Shown: piece after piece, positions 10,356 to 19,795 of the stretch
Numbering within the stretch: the first letter of the stretch is position 1
Layout: every line of letters begins with the position of its first letter
From: Hyphococcus luteus
GTDB taxonomy: Bacteria; Pseudomonadota; Alphaproteobacteria; Caulobacterales; Parvularculaceae
Reading direction: 5' to 3'
Assembly (NCBI RefSeq): GCF_002943565.1
Contig: NZ_PJCH01000005.1
Location: 1,054,001 to 1,118,000 of the forward strand
Length of the DNA: 64,000 nt
Translations under genes and position numbers: made by a program
The notes under the pieces: generated by a model
Databases searched by the model: none
Seen by the model: the letters and a program-made list of their open reading frames with translations, nothing else
Told to the model about the DNA's origin: nothing

Positions 10356-10682
10356 TCAGTTATCGAGCTTCGACGCGATGTCGTTGACGCGCTTGGCGGC
10401 CGCTTCGACGGCGCGGCTCGCTCCGCCCATGGTGTCGGGATCGAGCGCCTCGCCGGCGCCGTCCATATCCTCAAGCTGCTCGCGGGCTTCGAAAAGCTCG
10501 TCGCAGATGGTCAGCGCGGATAAAAGCATCAGCCGCGCATCGGACACGTCGGGCAGCTCCGCAGCCATCGCAGAGGCCCGCTTGTCGAGAAACGCCGCAA
10601 GCTGCTGCAGGCGCTCTTCCTGGCCCGCCTCGCAGGTGACGCGGTATTCCCGGTCGTTCACGCGGATTTCAACCTGGCTCAT
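10356..10682 (-). CDS. zapA: Cell division protein ZapA
   Basis: ZapA binds FtsZ and stabilises the Z-ring. The 108-residue protein begins with QVEIRVNDREYRVTC and continues to a helix with LAAFLDKRASAM and VSDARLMLLSALTICDELFEA, the conserved ZapA core and coiled coil. Its start overlaps the stop of the upstream gene by 4 bases (ATGA), so the two are translationally coupled. Confidence 0.92.
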   Translation of the reverse strand: MSQVEIRVNDREYRVTCEAGQEERLQQLAAFLDKRASAMAAELPDVSDARLMLLSALTICDELFEAREQLEDMDGAGEALDPDTMGGASRAVEAAAKRVNDIASKLDN

Positions 10683-10915
10683 GTGTCACCGCCTTTCTTC
10701 TCGTCCTCGGCGAGAATCGCCTTGAGGTCGCTGATCGCCGCGGCGACGCCGCGGGCGGCGTTGTCGGTCTGCTTGCGGGCGGCCAGCGCCTGGCGCCGGG
10801 CGGCCGTCATCGATTCTTCGGTGAGCGCCGCCTCATCCAACTTGACGTCGAGCCGCGATTCGAGGGCTTCGATCGCCTCGGCGAGATTTTGCACCGCTTT
10901 TTCGAGCACTGTCAT
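10679..10915 (-). CDS. DUF4164-like small coiled-coil protein
   Basis: A 78-residue helical protein upstream of zapA. The start at 10915 ([20 protein letters not shown]) begins heptad-like repeats of Leu/Ala and charged residues, so a coiled coil is likely; there is no signal peptide or membrane helix. Small DUF4164 proteins stand next to zapA in many alphaproteobacteria, so a division-linked role is plausible but unproven. The frame is open upstream to 11122 but that part overlaps the tkt promoter region. Confidence 0.75.
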   Translation of the reverse strand: MTVLEKAVQNLAEAIEALESRLDVKLDEAALTEESMTAARRQALAARKQTDNAARGVAAAISDLKAILAEDEKKGGDT

Positions 10916-11085
10916 GGCCGATTTTTTCCGTTCACCCGCTGAAAGCAGGGCCAATTTGGCCCTCGGCGCTGATTCTGTCCAGCCGGGCCCAAAGCTCTTC
11001 ACCGGCGAGCCTTGACCCCCGCACGCCCGCGATGCATGAAGCCCCCGAAATTCTACGCTTTTCGAGACAAATGGGGGTTTCCCGC

Positions 11086-13071
11086 ATGACCGGCGCCGGC
11101 CCAGATCGGGCTGATTTTCCACAGATGGCGAATGCGATCCGCGCTCTGGCGATGGACGCAGTCGAAAAAGCCAAATCCGGACATCCGGGCATGCCCATGG
11201 GCATGGCCGATGTGGCGACGACCCTGTTCGCCGAACACCTGAAATTCGACGCAGGCAATCCCGACTGGCCGGACCGCGACCGCTTCGTGCTTTCCGCCGG
11301 CCACGGCTCCATGCTGCTTTATTCCCTCGCCTATCTTTTGGGCTATGAAGGGATGACGCTGGAGGAGATCAAGAATTTCCGCCAGCTCGGCAGCAAAACC
11401 GCGGGCCACCCGGAATACGGCCATGCGCCGGCTGTCGAAACGACGACCGGCCCCCTGGGGCAGGGGCTCGCCAACGCCGTCGGCATGGCGCTCGCCGAAG
11501 CGCATCTCAACGCCCGGTTCGGCGACGACGTCGTCGATCACCGCACTTATGCGATCGCCGGCGACGGCTGTCTCATGGAAGGGATCAGCCAGGAGGCGAT
11601 TGCGCTCGCCGGGCATTTGAAGCTCCGTAAGCTGACTGTCCTGTGGGACGACAACAACATCTCCATCGACGGGCCGATTTCGCTTTCCGATTCGACCGAT
11701 CAGCTTGCGCGCTTTGCGGCGAGCGGCTGGGCGACGACGCGCGTCGACGGCCACGATCCGGCGGCGATTTCCGCGGCGATCGAAAAGGCCAAAGCGTCCG
11801 AGCGGCCGACGCTGATCGCCTGCCGCACCACCATCGGCTATGGCGCGCCCACCAAGGCCGGCACCGCCGGCGTGCATGGCGCGCCCCTGGGCGAAGGCGA
11901 AATCGAAGGCGCGCGCCAGGCGCTCGACTGGCCTTACGCCCCGTTCGAAATCCCCGAAGAGCTTCTCGCCAAATGGCGCGCGGCGGGCGCGCGCGGCGCC
12001 GAGACCCGCGCGGCCTGGGAGGCGCGCGTCGCCAAAGACGCGCATTGCGAGGCCTTCAAGACCGCTATGGCGGGCGATTACGCCGGCGCGCTCAACAAGG
12101 CGATCGCGAAATACAACGCCTCGCTCGTGGAAACGCCGCAAAAGCTCGCGACGCGCAAGGCATCCGAGCTGGTGCTCGATGTGGTCAACGAGGTTGTGGT
12201 CGACACGGTCGGCGGGTCGGCGGACCTCACCGGCTCCAACAACACCAAGACCAAGAATATCGACGTTCTGTCTGCGGAGAATTACGCCGGACGGTATGTC
12301 TATTACGGCATTCGCGAGCACGGCATGGCCGCGGCCATGAACGGCATGGCGCTGCATGGCGGCGTCGTTCCCTATGGCGGCACCTTTCTCGTCTTCACCG
12401 ATTACTGCCGCCCGGCGATCCGCCTGTCGGCGCTGATGGGCGTGCGCGTCGTCTATGTGATGACGCACGATTCCATCGGTCTCGGCGAAGACGGGCCGAC
12501 CCACCAGCCGGTCGAACATCTCGCGGCTCTGCGCGCCATTCCGAATTTGAATGTCTACCGTCCCTGCGACGGCGTCGAGACCGCCGAATGCTGGGAAATG
12601 GCGCTGAAAACCATCGCAACGCCGTCGGTCGTCGCGCTCACCCGCCAGGGGCTTGAGCAGGCGCGTCTCAAACCGTCCGATGAAAATCTTTCGGCCAAAG
12701 GCGCTTATGTGATCGCCGGCAAGGATGCAAACGACGTGACCCTGATCGCGTCAGGGTCGGAAGTTTCGCTGGCGCTGAAGGCGCGCGAGGCGCTTGCAAA
12801 AGACGGGATCAAAGCCCGGGTCGTGTCCGCGCCGTGTTTCGAACTCTTTTCCATGCAGCCGGAAAGCTATCAAAAAGAAATTCTCGGCAAGGCGCCGCGC
12901 ATCGGGATCGAAGCGGCCATTCGCCAGGGCTGGGACGTTTTCCTGCGGCGTAAGGACGGCTTTGTCGGCATGACCGGTTTCGGCGCCTCGGCGCCGATCA
13001 ACGATCTATACGAACATTTCGGCATCACACCCGCGGCGGTCGCGGCGAAAGCAAAACGCTTGATCAGTTAG
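11086..13071 (+). CDS. tkt: Transketolase
   Basis: Thiamine-diphosphate enzyme moving two-carbon units in the pentose phosphate pathway. Motifs: [22 protein letters not shown] at the N-terminus; the ThDP/Mg site [13 protein letters not shown] with the later [18 protein letters not shown] and the glutamate-bearing region [15 protein letters not shown] in the pyrimidine domain. The C-terminal domain is complete. ATG 11086 is chosen over 11032 because the first 18 codons look non-coding; ATG 11125 (MANAIR) is also possible. About 661 residues, normal. Gap follows 12 bases later, so cotranscription is likely. Confidence 0.96.
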   Translation: MTGAGPDRADFPQMANAIRALAMDAVEKAKSGHPGMPMGMADVATTLFAEHLKFDAGNPDWPDRDRFVLSAGHGSMLLYSLAYLLGYEGMTLEEIKNFRQLGSKTAGHPEYGHAPAVETTTGPLGQGLANAVGMALAEAHLNARFGDDVVDHRTYAIAGDGCLMEGISQEAIALAGHLKLRKLTVLWDDNNISIDGPISLSDSTDQLARFAASGWATTRVDGHDPAAISAAIEKAKASERPTLIACRTTIGYGAPTKAGTAGVHGAPLGEGEIEGARQALDWPYAPFEIPEELLAKWRAAGARGAETRAAWEARVAKDAHCEAFKTAMAGDYAGALNKAIAKYNASLVETPQKLATRKASELVLDVVNEVVVDTVGGSADLTGSNNTKTKNIDVLSAENYAGRYVYYGIREHGMAAAMNGMALHGGVVPYGGTFLVFTDYCRPAIRLSALMGVRVVYVMTHDSIGLGEDGPTHQPVEHLAALRAIPNLNVYRPCDGVETAECWEMALKTIATPSVVALTRQGLEQARLKPSDENLSAKGAYVIAGKDANDVTLIASGSEVSLALKAREALAKDGIKARVVSAPCFELFSMQPESYQKEILGKAPRIGIEAAIRQGWDVFLRRKDGFVGMTGFGASAPINDLYEHFGITPAAVAAKAKRLIS

Positions 13072-13083
13072 GAGAAACGAAAA

Positions 13084-14091
13084 ATGGCGCTCAAGATTGC
13101 AATCAACGGCTTTGGACGGATCGGACGCCTCGCGCTCCGCTCGATCGTCGAGACCGGACGCAAGGGCGTTGACATTGTCGCGATCAACGATCTGGGGCCG
13201 GTGGAGACCAACGCCCATCTCGTCCAGTACGATTCGATCCACGGCAAGTTCCCGCATGAAGTGAAAGTCCGCAACGACACCATCGATGTGGGGATCGGCC
13301 CCATCAAGGTGTTCGCCGAACGCGATCCGTCGAAGCTGCCCTGGGGCGAGCTCGGCGTCGACATCGTTTATGAATGCACGGGACTTTTCGCGTCGCGCGA
13401 AAAAGCGGCGATGCATCTCGACGCGGGCGCCAAGCGCGTTCTCGTTTCCGCGCCGGCGTCCGGCGCCGACAAGACCATCGTTTTCGGCGTCAATCACGGC
13501 TCGCTGACGGGCCAGGACCATGTCGTCTCCAACGCGTCCTGCACCACGAACTGCCTCGCGCCCGTGGCGAAGGTCCTCAATGACGCGGTCGGCATCGAAC
13601 GCGGCTATATGACGACGATCCACTCTTATACCGGCGACCAGCCGACCCTCGACACCATGCACAAGGATCTCTACCGCGCCCGCGCCGCGGCGATGAACAT
13701 GATCCCGACCTCGACGGGCGCGGCGAAAGCGGTGGGCCTCGTCCTGCCTGATCTCAACGGCAAACTCGACGGCTCGTCGATCCGTGTGCCGACGGCCAAT
13801 GTCTCCGTCGTCGATCTCGTCTTCACGCCGAAGAGGGACACGAGCGTCGAAGAGGTCAACAACGCCATCATCGAAGCGGCGAACGGCAAGCTCAGGGGCG
13901 TGCTCGGCTGCACCGACAAGCCGCTCGTCTCCTCGGATTTCAACCACGACCCGCATTCCTCGACCTTTGCGCTGAACCAGACGCAGATTCTCGAAGGCAA
14001 GCTCGTGCGCATCCTCACCTGGTACGACAATGAGTGGGGCTTCTCGACGCGCATGACCGACACGGCGCTTGAAATGGCGCGTCACATTTAA
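13084..14091 (+). CDS. gap: Glyceraldehyde-3-phosphate dehydrogenase, type I
   Basis: Oxidises glyceraldehyde 3-phosphate to 1,3-bisphosphoglycerate. The NAD-binding start is KIAINGFGRIGRLALR. The catalytic cysteine is Cys-153 in SNASCTTNCLAP, with the later histidine in TIHSYTGDQ; WYDNEWGFS closes the protein. 335 residues is typical. TAGGAGAAACG provides a strong ribosome site. Adjacent to tkt and pgk as in many alphaproteobacterial gap operons. Confidence 0.98.
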   Translation: MALKIAINGFGRIGRLALRSIVETGRKGVDIVAINDLGPVETNAHLVQYDSIHGKFPHEVKVRNDTIDVGIGPIKVFAERDPSKLPWGELGVDIVYECTGLFASREKAAMHLDAGAKRVLVSAPASGADKTIVFGVNHGSLTGQDHVVSNASCTTNCLAPVAKVLNDAVGIERGYMTTIHSYTGDQPTLDTMHKDLYRARAAAMNMIPTSTGAAKAVGLVLPDLNGKLDGSSIRVPTANVSVVDLVFTPKRDTSVEEVNNAIIEAANGKLRGVLGCTDKPLVSSDFNHDPHSSTFALNQTQILEGKLVRILTWYDNEWGFSTRMTDTALEMARHI

Positions 14092-14100
14092 AGGGAACTG

Positions 14101-14138
14101 AAACCGCTGGAACCTCGTTCTTTCAGGGGCGGTTTTTC
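14101..14138 (+). terminator. Possible intrinsic terminator after gap
   Basis: AAACCGC (14101-14107) pairs with GCGGTTT (14129-14135), and the T-run continues to 14137. The loop is about 21 bases, so it may be an attenuator between gap and the downstream genes rather than a full stop. Confidence 0.5.
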
Positions 14139-14152
14139 AGCGGAGACCGGCG

Positions 14153-14590
14153 ATGACCTTCCTTTCAAAGCACGCAAAATGTCTTGTTCCTCTCGCGCTT
14201 TTCGGCGCGGCGGCGTGCAACGAGAAAATCGTCGTTGAAGAACCCGAAGCGACCGAAGAAGGCGACGTCCTGATCGGCGAGAACGCCGAGCCTCTCTATA
14301 TCGGCGTCTGGGCGGCGCAGCCGGATTGGTGTGAGGCTGCGCCGGGCGAGCCGGGGCCGGTGGAGTTCACTGAGACCCGGTTTCTGGGCTATGAAAACAC
14401 ATGCGATATTCTCTCCTCCGAGGAGGGAACAGACGGCGGCTGGCGCCTTGAAATGCGCTGCGCGGGCGAGGGGGAGACCATGATGGAGACCTTCGATGTC
14501 GATCTCGACGCAGAGCGCCTGCGCGTTTCCCGCAATGGCGGTGATCCCGTGACGTTTGTTTCCTGTGCGGATGATAAAGACGAGGACTGA
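14153..14590 (+). CDS. Small putative lipoprotein of unknown function
   Basis: 145 residues with an N-terminal signal ([14 protein letters not shown]) that ends in a lipobox-like AAC at Cys-23 or so. The mature part is acidic ([10 protein letters not shown]) and holds several cysteines ([28 protein letters not shown]) that could form disulfides in the periplasm. Not recognised further. It sits between gap and pgk with 5 bases to pgk, so it is probably translated from the same mRNA. The lipobox is imperfect; a simple secreted protein is the alternative. Confidence 0.7.
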   Translation: MTFLSKHAKCLVPLALFGAAACNEKIVVEEPEATEEGDVLIGENAEPLYIGVWAAQPDWCEAAPGEPGPVEFTETRFLGYENTCDILSSEEGTDGGWRLEMRCAGEGETMMETFDVDLDAERLRVSRNGGDPVTFVSCADDKDED

Positions 14591-14595
14591 CCCGA

Positions 14596-15786
14596 ATGGC
14601 GCATCGCACTCTTGACGATCTCGACGTCGCCGGAAAACGCGTTCTTGTGCGCGTCGATTTCAACGTGCCTATGAAAGACGGAGAGGTGACCGACGCGACC
14701 CGCATCGAGCGCGCCCTGCCGACCATCAACGAGCTTTCGAAAAAGGGCGCGAAGGTCATCCTTCTTTCCCATTTCGGCCGTCCGAAAGGCCAGGTCGCGC
14801 CGGAAATGTCGTTAAAGCCGGTCGCCAAGGCGCTTGAGAAATTCTTGGGCGGCCCGGTTGAGTTCGCCGCCGACTGCATCGGCGAGGAAGCGAAGAAAAC
14901 CGTCAAGAAAATGCTCGACGGCGACGTGGCGGTGTTCGAGAACACCCGCTTTCACGCGGGCGAAGAGAAGAACGATCCGGACTTTGCAAAAGCCCTCGCC
15001 GAAAACGGCGACGCTTATGTGAACGACGCCTTTTCCGCCGCGCATCGCGCCCACGCCTCGACCGAAGGGATCGCGCATCTCCTTCCCTCGGCGGCGGGCC
15101 GGGCCATGGAGCGCGAACTCGATTATCTGAAAGCCGCCTTGTCCGAGCCGGTGCGCCCGATGATGGCGGTGGTCGGCGGGGCGAAAGTCTCGACCAAGAT
15201 CGAGCTTTTGTTGAACCTTGTCGGCCGGGCGGACATCCTCGCCGTCGGCGGCGGCATGGCGAATACGTTTCTCTTTGCGAAGGGGATCAGCGTCGGCAAG
15301 TCGCTCTGCGAGCCGGACCTCGTCTCGACGGCGCGCGAGATCATGGAGCAGGCGAAAGCCAAGGGCTGCGAGATCGTCCTGCCCCTCGATGTCGTCGTCG
15401 CGAAAGAATTCAAGGAAGGCGCGGACCGGGAGGTCAAGGCGGCCGACGCCGTCGCCGCCGACGACATGATCCTCGATCTCGGCCCCGACACGGTCGATCG
15501 CATCGCGGACAAGATCGAAAGCGCCAAGACGCTGGTCTGGAACGGGCCGCTCGGCGCTTTCGAGATCAAGCCCTTCGACACGGCGACGGTCGAAGCGGCG
15601 CGCTTCGCCGCCAAGCGCGTCAAGGATGACGGCCTTGTCGCGGTGGCCGGCGGCGGCGACACGGTCGCGGCGCTCGCCGCAGCCGGGGTCGAAGACGATT
15701 TCACTTATGTTTCGACCGCCGGCGGCGCGTTTCTTGAATGGCTGGAAGGCAAAACCCTGCCCGGGGTCGCGGCGTTGGAAGAGTAG
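14596..15786 (+). CDS. pgk: Phosphoglycerate kinase
   Basis: Makes ATP from 1,3-bisphosphoglycerate. The N-terminal substrate motif is [16 protein letters not shown], followed by [10 protein letters not shown]. The C-terminal nucleotide domain has [32 protein letters not shown] and [10 protein letters not shown]. 396 residues, complete. Starts 5 bases after the lipoprotein gene. The fda gene follows 45 bases later. Confidence 0.98.
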   Translation: MAHRTLDDLDVAGKRVLVRVDFNVPMKDGEVTDATRIERALPTINELSKKGAKVILLSHFGRPKGQVAPEMSLKPVAKALEKFLGGPVEFAADCIGEEAKKTVKKMLDGDVAVFENTRFHAGEEKNDPDFAKALAENGDAYVNDAFSAAHRAHASTEGIAHLLPSAAGRAMERELDYLKAALSEPVRPMMAVVGGAKVSTKIELLLNLVGRADILAVGGGMANTFLFAKGISVGKSLCEPDLVSTAREIMEQAKAKGCEIVLPLDVVVAKEFKEGADREVKAADAVAADDMILDLGPDTVDRIADKIESAKTLVWNGPLGAFEIKPFDTATVEAARFAAKRVKDDGLVAVAGGGDTVAALAAAGVEDDFTYVSTAGGAFLEWLEGKTLPGVAALEE

Positions 15787-15830
15787 CCGGCGCTGAGCGC
15801 TTTGGGAATTTTTCGAGTTCGGAGAGAGAG

Positions 15831-16724
15831 ATGACGCAAGAAAAGATGGCCGATCAGGCCGCAAACAAAGACGGGTTTATCGCGGCCCTCGACCAATCGG
15901 GCGGCTCGACGCCGAAAGCGCTGAAACTTTACGGCGTCGATGACAGCCAATGGTCGAATGACGAGGAAATGTTCGGCCTCATTCATAAGATGCGCGCGCA
16001 GATCATCAAATCGCCGGCTTTCTCAGGCGACAAGGTGATGGGCGCCATTCTCTTCGAGCGCACCATGGACGGCGACATCGACGGCGTCCCGACGGCGCAA
16101 TATTTGTGGGAAAAATGCGGCGTCGTGCCGTTCCTGAAAGTCGACAAAGGGCTTGCGGAAGAAAAAGACGGCGTGAAGCTGATGAAGCCCATGCCCGACC
16201 TCGACGCGCTGTTGGAGCGTGCCGTTAAAAAAGGAATTTTCGGCACGAAAATGCGCTCGGTCATCGACGCCGCGGACCCGAAAGGCATTGCTGCGATCGT
16301 CGATCAGCAGTTCGAGGTCGGCAAACAGATCCTGTCGCACGGGCTCGTCCCGATTCTCGAGCCGGAAGTGACGATTTCGATTGCCGACAAGGCGGAAGCC
16401 GAAGACATTCTGCTCGCGGAAATCACCAAGCATCTGGACGACATCCCCGCCGGCAAACAGGTGATGTTGAAGCTGACCCTGCCGACCAAGGCGAACCTTT
16501 ATAAGCCGCTCATTGACGATCCGCGCATCATGCGCGTCGTGGCGCTCTCCGGCGGCTATTCCCGCGAGGAAGCCAATGAGAAACTGGCGCAGAACACCGG
16601 CATGATCGCCAGCTTTTCGCGCGCGTTGACCGAGGGCCTGTCGGCGCAGCAGAGCGACGAGGAATTCAACGCCAAGCTGGCGGCGGCGATCGACAGCATT
16701 TTCGAAGCCTCCCGGGCCGGCTGA
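15831..16724 (+). CDS. fda: Fructose-bisphosphate aldolase, class I (short bacterial FdaB-like type)
   Basis: Cleaves fructose 1,6-bisphosphate through a Schiff base, without metal. ATG 15831 follows GGAGAGAG; the 297-residue protein begins [16 protein letters not shown]. The likely Schiff-base lysine is Lys-214 in [23 protein letters not shown] near residue 20 and EPEVTI at 177-182 are further family landmarks. It belongs to the compact class I group known from Staphylococcus and some proteobacteria, distinct from the neighbouring class I aldolase. The product is placed last in the gap-pgk run. Confidence 0.9.
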   Translation: MTQEKMADQAANKDGFIAALDQSGGSTPKALKLYGVDDSQWSNDEEMFGLIHKMRAQIIKSPAFSGDKVMGAILFERTMDGDIDGVPTAQYLWEKCGVVPFLKVDKGLAEEKDGVKLMKPMPDLDALLERAVKKGIFGTKMRSVIDAADPKGIAAIVDQQFEVGKQILSHGLVPILEPEVTISIADKAEAEDILLAEITKHLDDIPAGKQVMLKLTLPTKANLYKPLIDDPRIMRVVALSGGYSREEANEKLAQNTGMIASFSRALTEGLSAQQSDEEFNAKLAAAIDSIFEASRAG

Positions 16725-16823
16725 GGCGGGGGGCGGTTTTGCGCCGGATCGATCCCCGCTAGACTTGCGCCGCGGCCGCGGCGCCTTGCGCCGCGCCCGA
16801 GAGAGCAATCAAGGGGAGATCCG

Positions 16824-17864
16824 ATGAGCCTGGTAGAATTGAACAAGATCGCCAACGCCATGGTCCTGCCAGGCAAAGGCATTCTCGCCGCGGACGAAAG
16901 CACCGGCACGATCAAGAAGCGCTTCGATTCCATCAATGTGGAATCGACGGAAGACAATCGCCGCGATTATCGCGAGATGCTGTTCCGCACGAACGAGGCC
17001 ATGGAGAATTACATCTCCGGCGTCATTCTTTATGACGAGACCATCCGCCAGAATGCAAAAGACGGAACGCCGCTCGTCAAACTCATTCAGGATGCGGGCT
17101 CGATTCCGGGCGTTAAAGTGGACAAGGGCGCAAAAGACCTCGCCGCCGCGCCGGGCGAGAAAGTCACCGAAGGCCTCGATGGCCTGCGCGAGCGCTTGAA
17201 GGACTATTACGATCTCGGCGCCCGTTTTGCGAAATGGCGCGCGGTGATCGATATCGGCGGCGAAGGTAATCATCGCATTCCGAGCCCTTATTGCATTCAC
17301 GCCAACACGCACGCGCTGGCGCGCTACGCCGCGCTTTGCCAGGAAGCGAACATCGTCCCCATCGTCGAGCCAGAAGTGTTGATGGACGGCGATCACGACA
17401 TCGACCGCTGTTATGAGGTGACCGAATACACGCTCAAGAGCCTGTTCGCCGAACTCTATGAACAGCGCGTCGCGCTCGAGGGAACGATCCTCAAACCCAA
17501 TATGGTGATCTCCGGCAAGCAGTGCGAAACGCAGGCGGGCGTTGCGGAAGTCGCCGAAAAAACCGTCAAATGTTTCCGCGCCGCTGTGCCGGCCGCGCTG
17601 CCGGGCATTGTTTTTCTGTCCGGCGGCCAGTCCGATCAGGAGGCGACGGCGCATCTGAACGCCATGAATGCGGAGTACAAGAATGCAATTCCCTGGGCGC
17701 TCTCCTTCTCCTATGGCCGCGCGCTGCAGGCCGCGCCCTTGAAAGCCTGGAGCGGCAATGAGGCGAATGTCCCGGCGGCGCAGGCGGCGTTCCTTCACCG
17801 GGCCAAGATGAACGGCCTCGCCCAGCTCGGCGACTGGTCTGACGGCCTCGAAAACGCGGCCTGA
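16824..17864 (+). CDS. Fructose-bisphosphate aldolase, class I (eukaryote-like type)
   Basis: Second aldolase, 346 residues, of the animal/plant-like class I family. KGILAADESTGTIKKRF at residues 18-34 and the Schiff-base Lys-224 in EGTILKPNMV are diagnostic. Arg/Lys residues of the phosphate site lie in FAKWRAVID, and LSGGQSDQEAT is present. A good ribosome site (AGGGGAGAT) precedes ATG. It is 99 bases from the previous aldolase with a GC-rich gap, so it may have its own promoter. Two different class I aldolases side by side is unusual; one may serve gluconeogenesis or another phosphosugar. Confidence 0.92.
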   Translation: MSLVELNKIANAMVLPGKGILAADESTGTIKKRFDSINVESTEDNRRDYREMLFRTNEAMENYISGVILYDETIRQNAKDGTPLVKLIQDAGSIPGVKVDKGAKDLAAAPGEKVTEGLDGLRERLKDYYDLGARFAKWRAVIDIGGEGNHRIPSPYCIHANTHALARYAALCQEANIVPIVEPEVLMDGDHDIDRCYEVTEYTLKSLFAELYEQRVALEGTILKPNMVISGKQCETQAGVAEVAEKTVKCFRAAVPAALPGIVFLSGGQSDQEATAHLNAMNAEYKNAIPWALSFSYGRALQAAPLKAWSGNEANVPAAQAAFLHRAKMNGLAQLGDWSDGLENAA

Positions 17865-17877
17865 TCAATGCGAAAAA

Positions 17878-17906
17878 AACGGCGCCTCAAGGGCGCCGTT
17901 TTCGTT
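17878..17906. terminator. Bidirectional intrinsic terminator
   Basis: AACGGCGCC and GGCGCCGTT make a 9-bp stem with a 5-base loop. The plus strand continues TTCGTTTT and the minus strand continues with a long T-run, so it can end both the aldolase transcript and the convergent VPLPA gene. Confidence 0.85.
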
Positions 17907-17926
17907 TTGGCTTTTGTTTCGCCCGC

Positions 17927-18637
17927 TTACGCGGTTTTGCGTTTGCGGCGGCCGTGAAAGCCGAGCGCGCCCGCGCCCATCAGGAACAAGGGCAAGGCCG
18001 CCGGAAGCGGCACTTCCGAAATCGGATCTTCAAAAATTTGGATGCCGCCTTCGGCGAGTTCGCCATTGTCGCCGACTTCGCCGATATAAAGATAAAGCGG
18101 CGATGCGGCGGCGATGGCGCTCATGAAGTTAAAGCCGATGCTGCCGTTCACGCCGAGGCTCAAAAAACCGTCGGGCGTTATTGTCGAGCTGTAGCCGTCA
18201 AATGAGCCGAGCGTCGCCGTCGCATTGTCCACATTAGAGCCTGTGCCGTCCGTGCCGTAGAGCTTCGGATCGGTCGGCGCGAGCTGCGTGCCGGGCGTGA
18301 ATATCGAAGCGGCGTAGTTGAACACCACATCCGACGTCAACGCGGCGACGCAGGCGGCCGAAGCGCAGTTTGTCGCCGAGATGATGACGGCGTCGAGATC
18401 GAAGCCGGAAAATTCGCCGGGCGAAGACCCGCCGATAACGCCGCTGTCGGAAATCGACAGCGCCGAAAAGCTTGCAAGGCCGGCCGTAGACAGATCGGCC
18501 TTGAAGACGGCGGTCTGGGCGGCGCCCGGATCGCCGGTCACGCCGGTGAGTTTGGTGAAGGACACAGGCGCCGCTTGCGCTGCGCCATGCGAAAAAACCG
18601 CGGCCACAAGGCCGACGGCGAACGTCTTTAGTTTCAT
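17927..18637 (-). CDS. Secreted protein with VPLPA-CTERM sorting signal
   Basis: 236-residue exported protein. Signal peptide MKLKTFAVGLVAAVFSHGAAQA; tail SEVPLPAALPLFLMGAGALGF with basic GRRKRKTA, a textbook VPLPA-CTERM exosortase signal. The body is Ser/Ala/Gly-rich and β-like, with two cysteines (TNCASAACVAAL), and no known catalytic motif. Together with the 7850-8524 gene it implies that the genome encodes a matching exosortase outside this window. The promoter region carries a 16-bp inverted repeat (18668-18683). Confidence 0.88.
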   Translation of the reverse strand: MKLKTFAVGLVAAVFSHGAAQAAPVSFTKLTGVTGDPGAAQTAVFKADLSTAGLASFSALSISDSGVIGGSSPGEFSGFDLDAVIISATNCASAACVAALTSDVVFNYAASIFTPGTQLAPTDPKLYGTDGTGSNVDNATATLGSFDGYSSTITPDGFLSLGVNGSIGFNFMSAIAAASPLYLYIGEVGDNGELAEGGIQIFEDPISEVPLPAALPLFLMGAGALGFHGRRKRKTA

Positions 18638-18667
18638 GACTAAGTTCCCCCTAAGTCACTATGTACA

Positions 18668-18683
18668 AGTGCAACATTGCACT
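18668..18683. promoter_or_regulatory. Candidate operator between VPLPA gene and coq4
   Basis: AGTGCAA-CA-TTGCACT is a perfect 7-bp inverted repeat with a 2-base spacer, 31 bases upstream of the VPLPA gene start. Its size and position suit a dimeric repressor or activator; which one is unknown. Confidence 0.45.
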
Positions 18684-18879
18684 GCACACATCTTTCAGCA
18701 TGTTCGCGGAAATGGCAAGAGCGGCCCGAAAGACGGCGCTGCTGGCCCAGGGGTCTGGGCCCCGCCTCACGGAAATTCCATGACGGCGCCTCTTGCAATT
18801 CGCCTTTGATGAGACGACATTCATCAAAGGTAAACTGGTCAGTGTAACGCTATCTTGTAACGCGATTTGGACAGGCCCC

Positions 18880-19755
18880 ATGATGGAAGCTGCAGAAGCG
18901 GAAAAACCGCCGAAAAAGGAAGTCCCGCCGGAGGACTATGTCTGGATCAACGGGTTTCCGACGCCGCCGTCGGAGCCGGTGCGTCCTTTCCACGCTTTTG
19001 CCTCCGTCCTGCGGCTGATCCGCAACAAGGAAGACACGCGCCAGGTGTTCGAAATCGTGCAGGCGCTGTCGGGCGATTCCTCGAAGCGGCTTTTCAAGCG
19101 TTTCACCGATACGGCCTATGGCCGTCGCGTGGTGACCGAGCCGGTGAAGCTCGAGGAAGCGCTCGGCGACCGCGAGCGCCTTCGCGCGTATCCCGAAGGC
19201 ACGCTGGCGAGGCGCTATCTCTCTTTCATGGAAGGCGAGAACCTGACGCCCGAGGGCCTGCGCGCCGCGGCGGAAGAAGCCGACATCGATTACGACGCCT
19301 ATCCCGAATTCGCCGAGCTGATGCGCCTCTTCATGCATCTCCAGGTCAATCACGATCTCTGGCATGTGCTCTCAGGCTATGGCCGCGACGCGCTGGGCGA
19401 GCTTTGCAATCTCGTCTTCACGCGTCAGCAGACGAAAAATCCGGGCTTCCGCCTGATTGTCCTCATCGGCGGTCTTGCGGTGAAGCTCGATGACTGGTCG
19501 GTCCCGACTATCAAGGCGTTGAGGGAAGCGGGCCGCAACGCGAAGAAGACCGAATGGATTTTGGCCCACGATGTCGAGGAATTGCTGGCGCTGCCTCTCG
19601 CTGAGGCGCGGGCGCGGCTCAATATTGCGGAGCCGGCAGTCTATAACGCTATTCCGGCCGATGTGCGCTATGGTCTTTTGAAGCCGAAAGTCGAACAGAC
19701 GCAGACGGAGCGCGAAAAAGCGGCGCGCGAGCGCGCGGCCCTGCAATCGGCGTAA
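18880..19755 (+). CDS. Coq4 family protein, ubiquinone biosynthesis
   Basis: Coq4 organises the ubiquinone synthesis complex and has been linked to C1 decarboxylation/hydroxylation of the quinone ring. The family metal-site motif appears as VNHDLWHVLSGYGRDALGE near residues 154-172. After a proline-rich start (KKEVPPEDYVWINGFPTPP) the protein is helical. The start at 18880/18883 is chosen because the upstream codons run through the promoter region. About 291 residues, slightly longer than yeast-type cores, with a charged C-terminal tail. No other ubi gene is adjacent. Confidence 0.82.
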   Translation: MMEAAEAEKPPKKEVPPEDYVWINGFPTPPSEPVRPFHAFASVLRLIRNKEDTRQVFEIVQALSGDSSKRLFKRFTDTAYGRRVVTEPVKLEEALGDRERLRAYPEGTLARRYLSFMEGENLTPEGLRAAAEEADIDYDAYPEFAELMRLFMHLQVNHDLWHVLSGYGRDALGELCNLVFTRQQTKNPGFRLIVLIGGLAVKLDDWSVPTIKALREAGRNAKKTEWILAHDVEELLALPLAEARARLNIAEPAVYNAIPADVRYGLLKPKVEQTQTEREKAARERAALQSA

Positions 19756-19795
19756 TCTCTTTGCAGCGCATGTGTGCTTTCCTATATAGCGCCTC

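Noticed and set aside
10353-10356. Room for a 6S RNA gene beside zapA
   Set aside because: In many alphaproteobacteria ssrS follows zapA, but here gpmA ends 3 bases away and no such RNA fits.
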